Part shown: positions 20,385 through 30,075 of the stretch, in pieces | Layout of the letters: the number at the start of each line of letters is the position of its first letter | How positions within the stretch are numbered: the stretch's first letter is position 1 | Assembly: GCA_905147135.1 (NCBI GenBank) | Contig: LR990056.1 | Location: forward strand, 8,380,001 to 8,444,000 | DNA length: 64,000 nucleotides | Direction: 5' to 3' | Origin: Blastobasis lacticolella | Lineage: Eukaryota > Arthropoda > Insecta > Lepidoptera > Blastobasidae | Program-made: the position numbers and the translations under genes | The notes under the pieces: model-generated | What the model saw: the letters and a program-made list of their open reading frames with translations, nothing else | Database searches by the model: none | Told to the model about the DNA's origin: nothing

Positions 20385-23300
20385 TCATGACGATGCGTCT
20401 TCTCTGGATAACGCAGCCCCCGCGATGCGCCTCCACTTGTTGCGGTCTTCAGCGTTACGGGAACATTCAACAATTGTACTACGTGTTGCAGCCTTTATTA
20501 GGTCTGTCCAACGCGTAGGCGATCGACCTCGTGATCGTTTGCCCTCCACTGTCCCTTGGACAACGAGTCGTTCCATGGAGTTCTGGTTTCGAACAATGTG
20601 TCCGAAGTATTTGAGTATTCGTATTTGCACAGTCGACGATAATCTTTCCTTGATGTTAAGCTCTTCCAAGATCGAGACATTGGTCCGAAACGCAGTCCAA
20701 GGAATCCGTAGCAGTCTCCGCCAGCACCACATTTCCAGGGCATCGATTTTGCGTCGGTCTTTCAGGCGAACCGTCCACGTTTCTGCGCCATACAGAAATA
20801 TGGAGAAAACTAGGCTTCTCATCAGGCGGACTTTCGTGGTTTTGGTGATGTTGCGGTTGCCCCAGACTTTTTTCAGCCTATCAACAGCAGATCTTGTGAT
20901 AGCACATCTCCTTCGGATCTCGTTCTCACATCCCCCAGTATTCGTGATCGTGGACCCGAGGTACACGTAGCTTTGTACAACTTCGCAGTTGCCAATCCTT
21001 GAAATATCTGGTTGATTTAGTTCGGCTCGGTCCACGATCATCATTTTGGTTTTGTCTCTGTTGATCGCAAGTCCGAAGGAGAGGCTTATTGTCTCAAGAT
21101 GCGCCAACAGCTGCTCCATATCCTCTCTTGATTGGGTGAGCAGGGTTGTGTCATCGGCATATCGCAAGTTTGACATCTTACGGCCCCCCACTGAAACTCC
21201 CTTGTCCCATTGCTCCAACACAATTCTCATTATACACTCCGTATAGATGTTAAACAGGAGTGGAGAAAGGATGCACCCCTGGCGAACACCAGCCCGTGTC
21301 TTAAAACATTCCGAATCGACATCGTCTATTCGAACAGCCGCAGTTCCGTCCTCATATAGGCAGCGTATGAGATGAACTAGATGGTTAGGAACTCCCATAT
21401 GAATGAGTACGTCCCATAACTTATGCCATTTTACGGTATCGAAGGCCTTTCTAAAGTCGACAAAGCAGATATATAGTGGGCTGTTGAACTCTCTAGACTT
21501 TTCGATTATTTGTCGAAGAATTAAAATCTGCTCTCTTGTTCCACGACCCCTGACGAATCCTGCCTGCTCTGCAGCTATTTCAGGATTCAAAAAAGCCTGC
21601 AGTCTGGTGTTGATGATATGGAGGAGTACTTTGCTAGCGTGGGAAATCAAGGCTATGAGTCTGTAGTTGCTACATTTCTTTGTGGATCCCTTTTTGTGTA
21701 ATGGTATGAACACGGAGTGAGCCCAGTCACGGGGCCATTTTCCTGTCTCCCAGACACGATTGCAAATAGTATGCAGCATCTCAACCCCGTATTCGCCTGC
21801 CGCTTTGAAGATCTCTATTGGGATGTTGTCAGCTCCTACAGCTTTATTCATCTTTAAATGACTGATTGCGGCTCGGACTTCACTCTTCAGTATAAATGGT
21901 TCCATAGTGTTACGCGCCGTTTCTGACAGTGAACCACTGTTATGTAACTGCGCCGTGCTGCTGTCAGTAAAAAGTTGCTTACAATAATCTTTCCACACGC
22001 CCACAATATCCCTTATTTCTGTTACAGTCGCTCCACTTGAATTCTCTACAGCCCAGGTCTTAGGTTTAAATTGACGGGTTATACGGCGAATCTTCTTAAA
22101 TAAATCTTTCGTTTCGTGGCGCTCAGCATTTTTTTCCAACTCTAGGCAGATGTTTCTGAGATGGTTATTACGATCTCTGCGAGAAGAAGATTGAATCTGC
22201 GCGCTCATCGAATTTAAATCCCGGCCAGGTGCACCCTTGGCTTTCATCTCACGGCGTCGCTCCACGAGGTGCCAGGTATCGTCTGACATCCAATGTTGGT
22301 GTTTTCCTGTAGATCGAATAGGTTGTGTGGATCTTAGAGTCTCTTTAAGTTGTTCCTTTGCAGATTTCCAGAGCGAGTCAGGGTCATCACCCAATGATCT
22401 CGACCTCCATGTGTTGTTGCCAGCTGCCAGTTGGTTCCTAAAAGCTGTTTGGTCTGTTATTTCGAGCTTCTTGTTAGCTTTACGAGGGATGGAGTTTCGT
22501 AACTTAATTTTGAGATTGCAAACAAGGAGTTGATGGTCAGACTGACAGTCAGCTCCAGGCAGTGTGTGTGCGTTCATAATTGAACTTCGCCATCTTGACC
22601 TTACAAGAATATAATCAATCTGATTCCTATGTTTGCCATCCGGGGACGTCCAGGTGTATAGCCGTCTACAATGTTGCTGGAATACAGTATTCATAATAGT
22701 GAGACTGTTGTCAGCCGCAAACTGGAGTAATCTCTCCCCTCGATTATTTCTTTGGCCGAGACCATAGTTGCCCACAATATGCCGCAAACCCGCATCCATT
22801 CTTGTGTCACCCACTTTAGCATTAAAATCGCCAAGTATTATAAGCAATTCCCTGTTTGGTATTGTTGCAATTGAAGATTCAATGTCAATGTAGAACCTTT
22901 CTACGTCTTCATCTCTTGCCGCGCTGGTGGGTGCATACACCTGTATAATATTCAAGGGGGTGGGCGATGCATCGAGCTTCATTGTCACAATTCTGCTGCT
23001 GACAGGGTTATATCCTAAGACTGCTCTAGTCCAATGTTTAGGGATTGCAATCGCCACTCCGGCGTAGCTGCTAGTATCATCTCCCGAATAATAGATGGTG
23101 TGTTTATCTAGGTTACGATGGCCACTACCCTTCCAATGAGTCTCGCTTAAACCAGTAATAATGGTGTCGCATCGCTGGAGCTCATGATCCAAGATGTGTA
23201 ATTTAGTCTCATCGAGGAGTCCACGTACATTCCATGTACCAATACGGATGTTCTTGCGTAATTGGATTTGTGCCCTTCCAGACGCATGCTTTCCGAGGGA

Positions 23301-23429
23301 TGCCTGGTTGCCTACATTTCCTCGGCCGGTAGCCCATTTAACACTTTGAGTCCCGGAAAACTCATAGCGCCGGTCGCTACGCGGGTCGCTCGGCAAACGT
23401 ACTCTTGAATTATGCCGCATTTTCATCAT
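20385..23429 (-). CDS. Endonuclease/reverse transcriptase, RTE-like, 1014 residues
   Basis: A single protein for target-primed reverse transcription: the endonuclease nicks chromosomal DNA and the RT copies the element RNA from the nick. Residues 60-305 form an APE-type endonuclease: GTWNVRG (N67), SETHW (E96), YAPTS (165-169), LGDFNAKVG (199-207), DYILV (272-276) and SDH (297-299) keep the expected catalytic Asn, Glu, Asp and His. Residues about 525-800 form the RT: AVGADNIP, EQAGFVRGRGTREQI (621-635), FVDFRKAFD (656-664), AGVRQGCILSPLLFNIYTE (713-731) and the catalytic YADD (757-760). YLGSTIT (823-829) marks the thumb; LYGAETW and a basic GKRSRGRSPTRW segment (963-973) close the protein. 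Length, domain order and the lack of RNase H fit the RTE clade; the same kind of protein is often database-labelled craniofacial development protein 2-like. The first ATG pair is used as start; residues 1-55 are not conserved-looking and a later start is possible. Confidence 0.92.
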   Translation of the reverse strand: MMKMRHNSRVRLPSDPRSDRRYEFSGTQSVKWATGRGNVGNQASLGKHASGRAQIQLRKNIRIGTWNVRGLLDETKLHILDHELQRCDTIITGLSETHWKGSGHRNLDKHTIYYSGDDTSSYAGVAIAIPKHWTRAVLGYNPVSSRIVTMKLDASPTPLNIIQVYAPTSAARDEDVERFYIDIESSIATIPNRELLIILGDFNAKVGDTRMDAGLRHIVGNYGLGQRNNRGERLLQFAADNSLTIMNTVFQQHCRRLYTWTSPDGKHRNQIDYILVRSRWRSSIMNAHTLPGADCQSDHQLLVCNLKIKLRNSIPRKANKKLEITDQTAFRNQLAAGNNTWRSRSLGDDPDSLWKSAKEQLKETLRSTQPIRSTGKHQHWMSDDTWHLVERRREMKAKGAPGRDLNSMSAQIQSSSRRDRNNHLRNICLELEKNAERHETKDLFKKIRRITRQFKPKTWAVENSSGATVTEIRDIVGVWKDYCKQLFTDSSTAQLHNSGSLSETARNTMEPFILKSEVRAAISHLKMNKAVGADNIPIEIFKAAGEYGVEMLHTICNRVWETGKWPRDWAHSVFIPLHKKGSTKKCSNYRLIALISHASKVLLHIINTRLQAFLNPEIAAEQAGFVRGRGTREQILILRQIIEKSREFNSPLYICFVDFRKAFDTVKWHKLWDVLIHMGVPNHLVHLIRCLYEDGTAAVRIDDVDSECFKTRAGVRQGCILSPLLFNIYTECIMRIVLEQWDKGVSVGGRKMSNLRYADDTTLLTQSREDMEQLLAHLETISLSFGLAINRDKTKMMIVDRAELNQPDISRIGNCEVVQSYVYLGSTITNTGGCENEIRRRCAITRSAVDRLKKVWGNRNITKTTKVRLMRSLVFSIFLYGAETWTVRLKDRRKIDALEMWCWRRLLRIPWTAFRTNVSILEELNIKERLSSTVQIRILKYFGHIVRNQNSMERLVVQGTVEGKRSRGRSPTRWTDLIKAATRSTIVECSRNAEDRNKWRRIAGAALSREDASS

Positions 23430-23487
23430 GTAACTCTCGTGGGAATGGATAATGTAGTAGTATCCCGTTGCTTTCTACATCGCGGTA

Positions 23488-23508
23488 CTACAGACTCAGT
23501 GTCTGTAG
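23488..23508. promoter_or_regulatory. Small hairpin between the two retroelement frames
   Basis: Perfect 8-bp arms (ctacagac and gtctgtag) around a 5-base loop, about 60 bases before the start of the long frame. Structure near the second start could bear on how ribosomes reach it, but that role is inference only. Confidence 0.4.
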
Positions 23509-23543
23509 AAATCTGTTAGTGAACCGGTCCAGACTAAACTTCC

Positions 23544-23750
23544 TTACGCTTCACCACAGTACTGATGGCTACCGCTGCCCTCCATCAGGATCCAGGTACT
23601 ACGCCCCTGTGGCTCGCCTCCTCCACTGGTTTGGCCGTTCCGACAGCTGCTGTCTCCGCCCTTCCCCACCGTTGAGGTCTTCACCCGTAACCCTGGGCAC
23701 GGGCTCCGCGCTATACCCCGCAGTACTGGGTCCCTGCTGAACTTCGCCAT
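23544..23750 (-). CDS. Short upstream frame of the retroelement (possible ORF1)
   Basis: A 68-residue frame beginning MAKFSRDPVLRGIARSPCPG and rich in Gly, Ser and Arg, lying 114 bases ahead of the long frame in the same orientation. RTE elements are known to have a very short first frame of unknown function, so position and size fit. No domain is recognisable. A longer overlapping frame in another phase (23599-23952, 117 residues) and an antisense frame (23780-23965) also exist; which, if any, is translated cannot be decided from one copy. Confidence 0.4.
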   Translation of the reverse strand: MAKFSRDPVLRGIARSPCPGLRVKTSTVGKGGDSSCRNGQTSGGGEPQGRSTWILMEGSGSHQYCGEA

Positions 23751-23960
23751 CTACACACTCCGGCCTACTAGAGTGTAAGATGCCCACCCCCGCGACGAGG
23801 ACGCGCCAGACAGGAATTGCCCAAGTGAAGAGTAGAGAAGGTGACTCTACTCCTCCAGGGGCCGGGTTAATTGACGTGTATGACACCACGCCAAACACGC
23901 CAAAGAGCAAGGTGTCGCTTACAACCAACTTAATATCTTCCTTCATACACAAAAATCATT

Positions 23961-24275
23961 GGTAAAAACATAAATAAGCTTTTCCTGAACCTCGTATAAG
24001 AGAGTAAAGGCTACGTGTTCTTAGTTAGAAACAGCTAAAGTAATTAATAACACCTACTTTTAGGTTGTTATTGCCCTGAAACTTTTAGAATAAATCGTAC
24101 TACCTTGGCTCTTGGAACAAAGAGTCGGAAAGGAACATTACCAGAAAGAAAGTATATTCGCAAATAGATAACGGTAAAACTGTGGTGTAAATTATTGCAC
24201 TTGTTTCTATGGGGAAGCAGCAATGACTTGGCCACGGGCCATTTACCGAATTTTCGTTAGAGTAACACCCATATT
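23961..24275. other. Unassigned stretch
   Basis: AT-rich sequence between the 5' end of the retroelement and a TIR element; nothing recognised. Confidence 0.35.
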
Positions 24276-24723
24276 CAGAAACGTTACTAATGAGCAGTTT
24301 TCCAATAGGTATCTAAAGCATTCCTGACCACTCACTAGATGGCGCCCCGACAATTTTGGTCATTGATAATTGCTTGAAATAGGTTCTTAGCAAACAGGAT
24401 ATAAACACTGGGTACGTTGTATGGGATAATATTGTATTTGTCAATAGTTTTCAACCATTTTAGAGGTTGTAATAATAATGGAACATAATGCCAACTTCTA
24501 TAAATATTTCTTTTTAAACTTCGTTCAACCTTTAACAGTTATGTTTATATTAATAAACATTTTATTGTTAAGTTTAGTATTAGTTGGCTGCATGAAATCA
24601 CTGCCACCATCAAACTGATTATAAAAAGATTACCAAAATTGTAGGAGCGCCATCTATTGATGCTTTTTGAGACCAACTATCAATACCTATTGGAAAACTC
24701 CTCATTACGCGTGAAACCACAGG
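24276..24723. mobile_element. TIR/fold-back element of about 450 bp
   Basis: Long inverted arms of about 85-90 bases: aatgagcagttttccaatag (24289 onward) matches the inverse of 24683-24707 at 22 of 24 bases, and the inner arm block agatggcgccccgacaattt (24337 onward) matches the inverse of 24632-24655. The central 270 bases are AT-rich and non-coding. No transposase, and no second copy in the window. Confidence 0.7.
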
Positions 24724-24805
24724 GACTCTAACTGACAGTACTCGAGTGGCACAATGAACAAAAAGTGTTCAATTAAAGAGCTGTATTAAAAGCAGTGCGT
24801 TTTGC

Positions 24806-24975
24806 ATTAGTTGAATACTAACCGATGCTCTTACGGTGAGGGAAAACATCGTGATGAAACCTGCACATTCAGGCGACTGATTGTGCAACCGTAATCCAAT
24901 CTGGTTAGGTTCCCCTGGTAGCAGCGTCATGGAGGTCAGATGGCAGTCGCTCCACTGTAATTACCTCGCAATTAC
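24806..24975 (+). mobile_element. SINE-1 internal fragment
   Basis: Starts attagttgaatactaaccga, runs through cgtgatgaaacctgcacatt and cagatggcagtcgctccact and stops at taattacct. Head and tail are absent. Confidence 0.8.
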
Positions 24976-26199
24976 TCGCAAATGAACCGATTAGACTTGC
25001 CTAAACATGTGTAAATAAAGCATCACAGCTTAACCGTACACGCTTTTTCAAAAGGATAATGTCCCTTCCGTATTCCATCAATTATGTAACTGTGTAAGCA
25101 CAAGCCCCTACCCGCGGTGCTATATCAAAACATCAACGCACAAAGGATGTAGGCTCGCACATTATACGGACTTATCCCCATAAAGTCTCGTTTGATCCGA
25201 ATGATCCCAAAAACATGATTGGTGGATTCGACGGGACAAATCAAGGTCACGTGCTCAATGAATTAGGGCACTGGGTGAATATAAATAGACTCGATTCGGA
25301 GGTATCGTTAATAAAACTGTAAGGGAGTTTGCATTTGTTCTTTAGGCATTTATTGGCCGTCAAATATAGAACTATCGACTTCCAAGCTTCGACCGATGTC
25401 GAATTACATATGATATGAATAAAATAAATAAATATCATTATTGATTAGATCATTATTAAGGTAAGTATAAGTAGGTACTAGTTGAAACCCTCACTGTCAA
25501 ACACAACGTCAGGCTGAGAGCAGAAAAGAAAGCACATTTCTATCCATAAAGTTGTTATAATTTGCAATAAATTTAAAAACTTATTTAATTCAAAACTTAT
25601 AAATAGAAATATTCATTAATACTGTTAGTGGGATCACCTCATGGTGGTAGGTGTGGCGCCTGTTATTAATTTCCTTAAGCGTGATGCAGAAAAGTAATTT
25701 AATGTTGGCAAACGTAATTTATAGGTTTACATTTCCCTGGAGGAATTTTATTCCGCTCTCAGTGTACCCATGTATTATACAGCATGATTCATTAGATAGG
25801 TCAGTAGAACATCTGAAACTATTTACCGTAGAGAGAAGATAATAATATAATAAGAAACTCACAATAAACTTTGTTCATTAATTTAATTAAAATCTACACG
25901 CGGTCGAATGTCAAATGTGATTATTAAAAAAAAAATTAAACCGTCAGTAGTTACAAATCCCGAGAATGTTCAACAAGTCTCAGGGCCCACAACGGAAGAC
26001 CTGTCCACCACAACTTAAATAACATAATTCCATTATTTATTGCTTTCTGCGTGCACAATCAAATATCAAATATTTCATTTCTAATTTTAAGGACTGAAAT
26101 CATTTCCCATGCAGCATAATTTTTGATACAGTGCTAGTCTAAAATCCAAATCTATTTTAACAATTTTGTTTAATTCTTTTATATCGGTCGGAATTACAG
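24976..26199. other. Unassigned stretch
   Basis: AT-rich; short frames at 25247-25438 and 25651-25842 have no recognisable motif. No repeat shared within the window. Confidence 0.4.
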
Positions 26200-26440
26200 T
26201 CAAATCAAATCAAATCACGTTTATTCAGTTTAGGCTTTTTACAAACACTCATGAATGTGGGAATCTTAAATATTAAAATAATTCTACATAAATAAAAATA
26301 AAATGCTCCGGCGCCGCGGCACCACCACCACAGGCCATAAGAAATAGAAGAGAAACTCCGCGACGCTAGCGCCGCTGATCGTCTAACTGTCACCGTGACT
26401 GTCAGTGAATGATGCCGCTTCCTCACAAATAGGTTAGGCA
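26200..26440 (-). repeat. LINE-type 3' end with CAAAT units
   Basis: The block opens tcaaatcaaatcaaatcacg, the inverse of a (TTTGA)n tail, followed by tttattcagtttaggctttt and a GC-rich gccgcggcaccaccaccac segment. On the minus strand this gives a 78-codon frame with GLWWWCRGAGAFYFYL. I recognise this as the recurrent end of a lepidopteran retroposon from memory only; it is not a host protein in my view. Confidence 0.45.
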
Positions 26441-27029
26441 CTTACCTATTTTCCGTGTGCCTAGCAAGAAACCGCCCAAAACGCTATGATCACAAACATT
26501 TAAGTGTATAGCGTATTAGTGTTATAAACAAATAATGACATACTCTCCGGTAAATGTATACCTCTTAACGATTCATGCAACAATGCAACATTTTTGAACA
26601 CCAAACATTGCAGTGCAGTAAACAGTGCTTTAACTTTATAGGTCATTTACTTTTGTAATCCTACATTGAGGACTCCATTACAGATTATGGTCAAATTAGG
26701 ATGTTGCTCATACCCATACGGTGTCTACAAGCACCTACAACCCAGACACAGTTGAGGTTATAGATGTACATATATTATGTAAGTATGCCCATTTTATATT
26801 GTCTTATCGTAGGTACAATGCTATATACCCACTATATAAAATCAGTTTACTAAACTGCAAGTCTACTAATATAACATTAAACTATAAATATGTCAGGAAG
26901 GACAATATTAAAATTACAATATTATAAGAAAGTCAACAATAAAATAATATTTAAAATAACCTAATAATAATTTTCATTTTAATACATTAACATTAAATAA
27001 CAATAAAAATATTCATTTCAGATTTCACA
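26441..27029. other. Unassigned stretch
   Basis: Very AT-rich; probably includes the 3'-untranslated part of the retroelement remnant that ends at about 27030 on the minus strand. Confidence 0.35.
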
Positions 27030-28030
27030 ATGTCCCGCAATTTTTAAGTCCAAGGATTTTTGTCTTGAATGTAATCATTTATTTTATAAAATGATTTCTG
27101 TATCAACTTTTTCTTAATGCAAGACTTAAATTGGATGAAAGGTAAATTCTGAATGTCCACTGGTAGCTTGTTAAAGAATGGGACATAATGGCTAACAAAG
27201 GAGGATTTAACCTTGGACAGTCTATGGCGCTCCGCTACCAGTTTGTCTCTGTGCCTAGTATTATAACTATGTTTATCTGAGTATATACCTATTTCCTTAA
27301 AGAAATCCTTTAATGACCCTCGGGCCAAACCCGTATATAGATCGGATGGACTTCTTTTGTAGGATCAAAATATATTTAACATCCGCTGCCGTACCCCATA
27401 ACATTATACCATAGGTCATTATGCTATGGAAGTAGCTAAAATATACAGTTTAAGCTGTCGCACTGTATATTGCGATATACAGTGCGACTAATATTGCAGT
27501 GCTTACTGATAAAATATGGTAAATCATTTACATAGACTAGGAACAGGAAAGGCCCCAAAATCGAGCCCTGAGGAACCCCCATATTCACAGCACACCCGCT
27601 GGAAATATAATCATTAATCTTAACTTTCTGTATCCTGTCATTCAGATATGATTTTAAAAGTGAAAGTGCATTTCCAGCTATACCATAGTGCATAAATCTT
27701 TTCAGCATTATTTCATAATTTATGCAATCAAATGCTTTGAAAAGATCATCGTAGATATGTTTGAGCAATTCTATCCCCGCATCAGTAGTAGATTTACCTT
27801 TTGTATAGCCAAATGTTTGGTGTGAAGTACTCGTAGTTTATGTGTGGTGAAATGTACTAGCAGTTGTTCTAAGAAAACTTTTTTATAAATTTACTGAGCT
27901 CGGGTAAAACTGATACAGGTCTAAAGTTCGATGGGTCTTGTTTTTCACCACTTTTGTAGAGAGGGACTATTTTGCTAACTTTCATTAAATCAGCAAAAGT
28001 CCCTTCGTCGACACATCTAGTCAATAGACA
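27030..28030 (-). pseudogene. CR1/Jockey-group reverse transcriptase remnant, palm lost
   Basis: Minus strand, reading from 28030 downward: FADLMKVSKIVPLYKSGEKQ and FRPVSVLPELSKF, then the frame 27436-27768 with FKAFDCINYEIMLKRFMHYG and GVPQGSILGPFLFLVYVNDL (RT motifs 3 and 4). The YADD motif that should follow is gone; in its place is a 14-bp-arm hairpin (27457-27488). After it come SYFHSIMTYGIMLWGTAAD and, in another frame, HSYNTRHRDKL and YVPFFNKLPVDIQ with a KKKLIQKSFYKINDYI end, the usual C-terminus of this group. Several frameshifts and the palm deletion make it non-functional. The 5' end is cut off at the tail repeat that begins at 28033. Confidence 0.85.
27457..27488. repeat. Perfect 14-bp inverted repeat, 4-nt loop
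   Basis: Arms gtcgcactgtatat and atatacagtgcgac around tgcg. It sits exactly at the junction where the RT palm is missing from the retroelement remnant. Confidence 0.9.
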
Positions 28031-28032
28031 TA

Positions 28033-28175
28033 GTCCTCACAGTGACAACGCACCTGCGATTCTGCACTTTATCCTGAATGTAACCTAAATGTATGAATTG
28101 TAGATATTATGGGACATAGTTACCACTTACCATCAGATGGGCTGTCTGCTCGTTTGTCAGTGAGTAGCATAAAAA
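28033..28175 (+). repeat. LINE 3' tail
   Basis: Longest copy of the gtcctcacagtgac...gagtagcataaaaaa tail, containing accacttaccatcagatggg and ctgtctgctcgtttgtca. Orientation is opposite to the RT remnant it abuts, so it is a separate insertion. Confidence 0.65.
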
Positions 28176-28724
28176 AATCCTCCTGTACACTACATAACAT
28201 ATATACCTGTTCTACACTAACCTATATACTGTACGGTGTACGCATTCAATTTGTTTTTCTGCTCGTAAAAACGTGAATCAGAATTTCGCCAAAACAAAAT
28301 AGTAGTTCTGCTTGATTTTATTGCTTGCGTTGTAAAAATTATTCCGGTCGCTTTTTTATCCGAGTAAACAATACGGGAGTAAGCGAATGACGGACCAATA
28401 GGTAGAATGGCAAAAATATATAAAAGTATAGGTCGCACAACTTAACTGGTATATCGCCTGCGGTAGGTGAGATACGTGGGAGGGTGATTTTTCATGGATG
28501 AACGCGGGGGTGCGGGGCGCGGGGCAGTGAGCATTATCTATCTTCCGCGAAACGTCAGCTGATGACGAGATTATGCCCGAACTTGTCCCAAGAATAAGTA
28601 TAATATCCCGAGACGAGAAATCTAATATTTGCCAATGGCTTTTAAAACTAAATCTCGATTTTTAATTCGGTGCAAAAAAGTAAGATTTTCTTCATATTTA
28701 TTTTATGGCTCAATGTGGACCTTA
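28176..28724. other. Unassigned stretch
   Basis: Contains a GC-rich block (gggggtgcggggcgcggggc, near 28507). No frame or repeat recognised. Confidence 0.35.
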
Positions 28725-29045
28725 TAAGAAAACTCAGGCGATGGAAAGTGTCACTGCGCGATCAAATCAGGAATGAGGAGATCCGCAAGCGAACTATTGC
28801 GAAAGATTGCCAAACGGGCAGGGCACATAGCTCGCAGAACAGATGGCCTATGGCGCAGGAAAGTTCTCGAGTAGCGACCACGTACCGGAAGACGCAGCGT
28901 GGGTAGGCCTCCCACTAGGTGTGCCGATGATCTGGTAAATATCGCAGGTGTAGCTGAATGCGGAAGGCGCAATACCCTTTGTGGAGATCTCTGGGGATGC
29001 CTCTGCCCAGCAGTGGGCATCTTACGGCTGATATGATGATGATGA
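28725..29045 (+). pseudogene. LINE-D reverse transcriptase C-terminus and tail
   Basis: Reading with frame changes: VSLRDQIRNEEIRKRT, then GHIARRTDGLW and the R-rich PRTGRRSVGRPPTR equivalent, followed by ADDLV and the tail block gaatgcggaaggcgcaatac to GAT units. This is the post-thumb C-terminus of a lepidopteran endonuclease/RT retroelement family (arginine-rich GRPPTRW followed by a DDLVKVAG motif). Related ends lie at 18895-18993 and 56570-56700. Stops and shifts make it dead and it is strongly 5'-truncated. Confidence 0.7.
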
Positions 29046-29419
29046 TTTAATATGTACAAATGAACATCTAAGTTTAGTTTCGAGACGAGAAGATGGGTGC
29101 GCCTCACAGCCCCCCTCCTTCCTCTCCATTGCGCATACTTTGGAAACCCCTGTGCCGCTATTAATTTTTTTAGCAAACATTTCTAAGGCCACCACCTCGG
29201 GATTCACCATCGGTAAATTAACCTCGTGTGCGTTATTCCGAGGGTCCGTAGCCAAATAACCAACCGCGCTGTACGGAGTCCGCGGGCGCACTGAGAAATG
29301 TCCCTTGTGCTCCATGCCCCGCGCCCCCGCGATCAGTCCCGAAACGTCACAGGACGTCACCCATTCTGCCCCCCTCATGCCCTGGTTTGCACGAGTTTCC
29401 CGATTTTTGTTTACTAGGT
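29046..29419. other. GC-rich unassigned stretch
   Basis: Between 29090 and 29390 the GC content is visibly higher, with many CpG (ccgcgggcgcactgag). A 118-codon minus frame (29022-29378) covers it but shows no known motif. It could be a first exon, promoter region or a transposon part; I have no evidence for any of these. Confidence 0.3.
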
Positions 29420-30075
29420 ATATCTATACATAGTATAAAACAAAATAACTTCCCGCTGTCTGTCCCTATGTATCTATGTTCGCTTAGATCTTTTAAACTA
29501 CGCAACGGATTTTAATGCGACTTTCAACAATAGATAAAATGATTCACGAAAAAAAGGGTAGGTAGGTGTACGCAAAGGAAGTCGCACTGGGTCCACTAGT
29601 AATATTATAAACCTTCCGGTAGCAATTGTTTAACTATGCTACCGGATACCGGAATAATGGTGAAAACAGCAATATAATTTGCTTAGAAAGAGTTAGCGGA
29701 AATATAACATAAAATAAATAAATAATAATAAATATACAGACGGACAGACAGACAAATTCAGAAAGCGACTAAAATTTATACTATGTATAGAACAAAAAGT
29801 TCGCACCTTTATTACATAGGGTTAGGCAGAGGGAATTCGCTGCTCCGCTCACTTCTTGGCAACTATGTGGCCCTTTATAAGCTAATAGAACTTAATAACA
29901 AATTGTAGCGCGGAAAACATGTGTTATTACTTTAATGAATATGAGTTTGTGTGTATATACAAATATAAAAATTCAAACACGAGTGATTCTAGAGGAAGGT
30001 TTATAAGTAAGAAAAAGAGGAAAGGTAGGGGTAAAGTAGGTGTTCACGAACGAAGTACGCCGGGTCCACTAGTAA
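29420..30075 (-). repeat. Cluster of an interspersed repeat (actatgtatag family)
   Basis: Block 29420-29605 is the inverse of 51125-51335: catagtataaaacaaaataa at one end, cccgctgtctgtccctatgt, gcaacggattttaatgc, and gggtccactagtaa at the other. A forward piece (cgactaaaatttatactatg) lies at 29735-29795, and another inverse start (acgaagtacgccgggtccac) at about 30050-30075. Further copies are at 57950-58160 and 60005-60555. Non-coding, class unknown. Confidence 0.6.

Larger units (their letters stand above)
20340..23960 (-). mobile_element. RTE-like non-LTR retrotransposon, apparently intact coding region
   Basis: The element runs on the minus strand: a GC-richer 5' region (about 23430-23960) with a short upstream frame, one long open frame (23429 to 20385) and a very short 3' end finishing in GAGGAGGAGG-type units near 20345. 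After the stop at 20385 the same frame still reads as plausible sequence for about 15 codons, so the stop may be slightly premature relative to relatives. The 5' boundary is an estimate based on the GC change; I could not find a target duplication. Retention of a 3045-base frame without stops suggests a young insertion. Confidence 0.8.

Noticed and set aside
20365..20970. 201-codon plus-strand frame
   Set aside because: It is antisense to the end of the intact RT and has no motif; the minus-strand frame carries all the conserved residues.
26205..26441. 78-codon frame with a Trp-rich stretch as a gene
   Set aside because: It begins in a CAAAT-type retroposon tail and has no domain; more likely repeat-derived.
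28751..29378. Long minus-strand frames (141 and 118 codons)
   Set aside because: The first is antisense to the LINE-D C-terminus; the second lies in a GC-rich patch where long chance frames are expected, and shows no motif.
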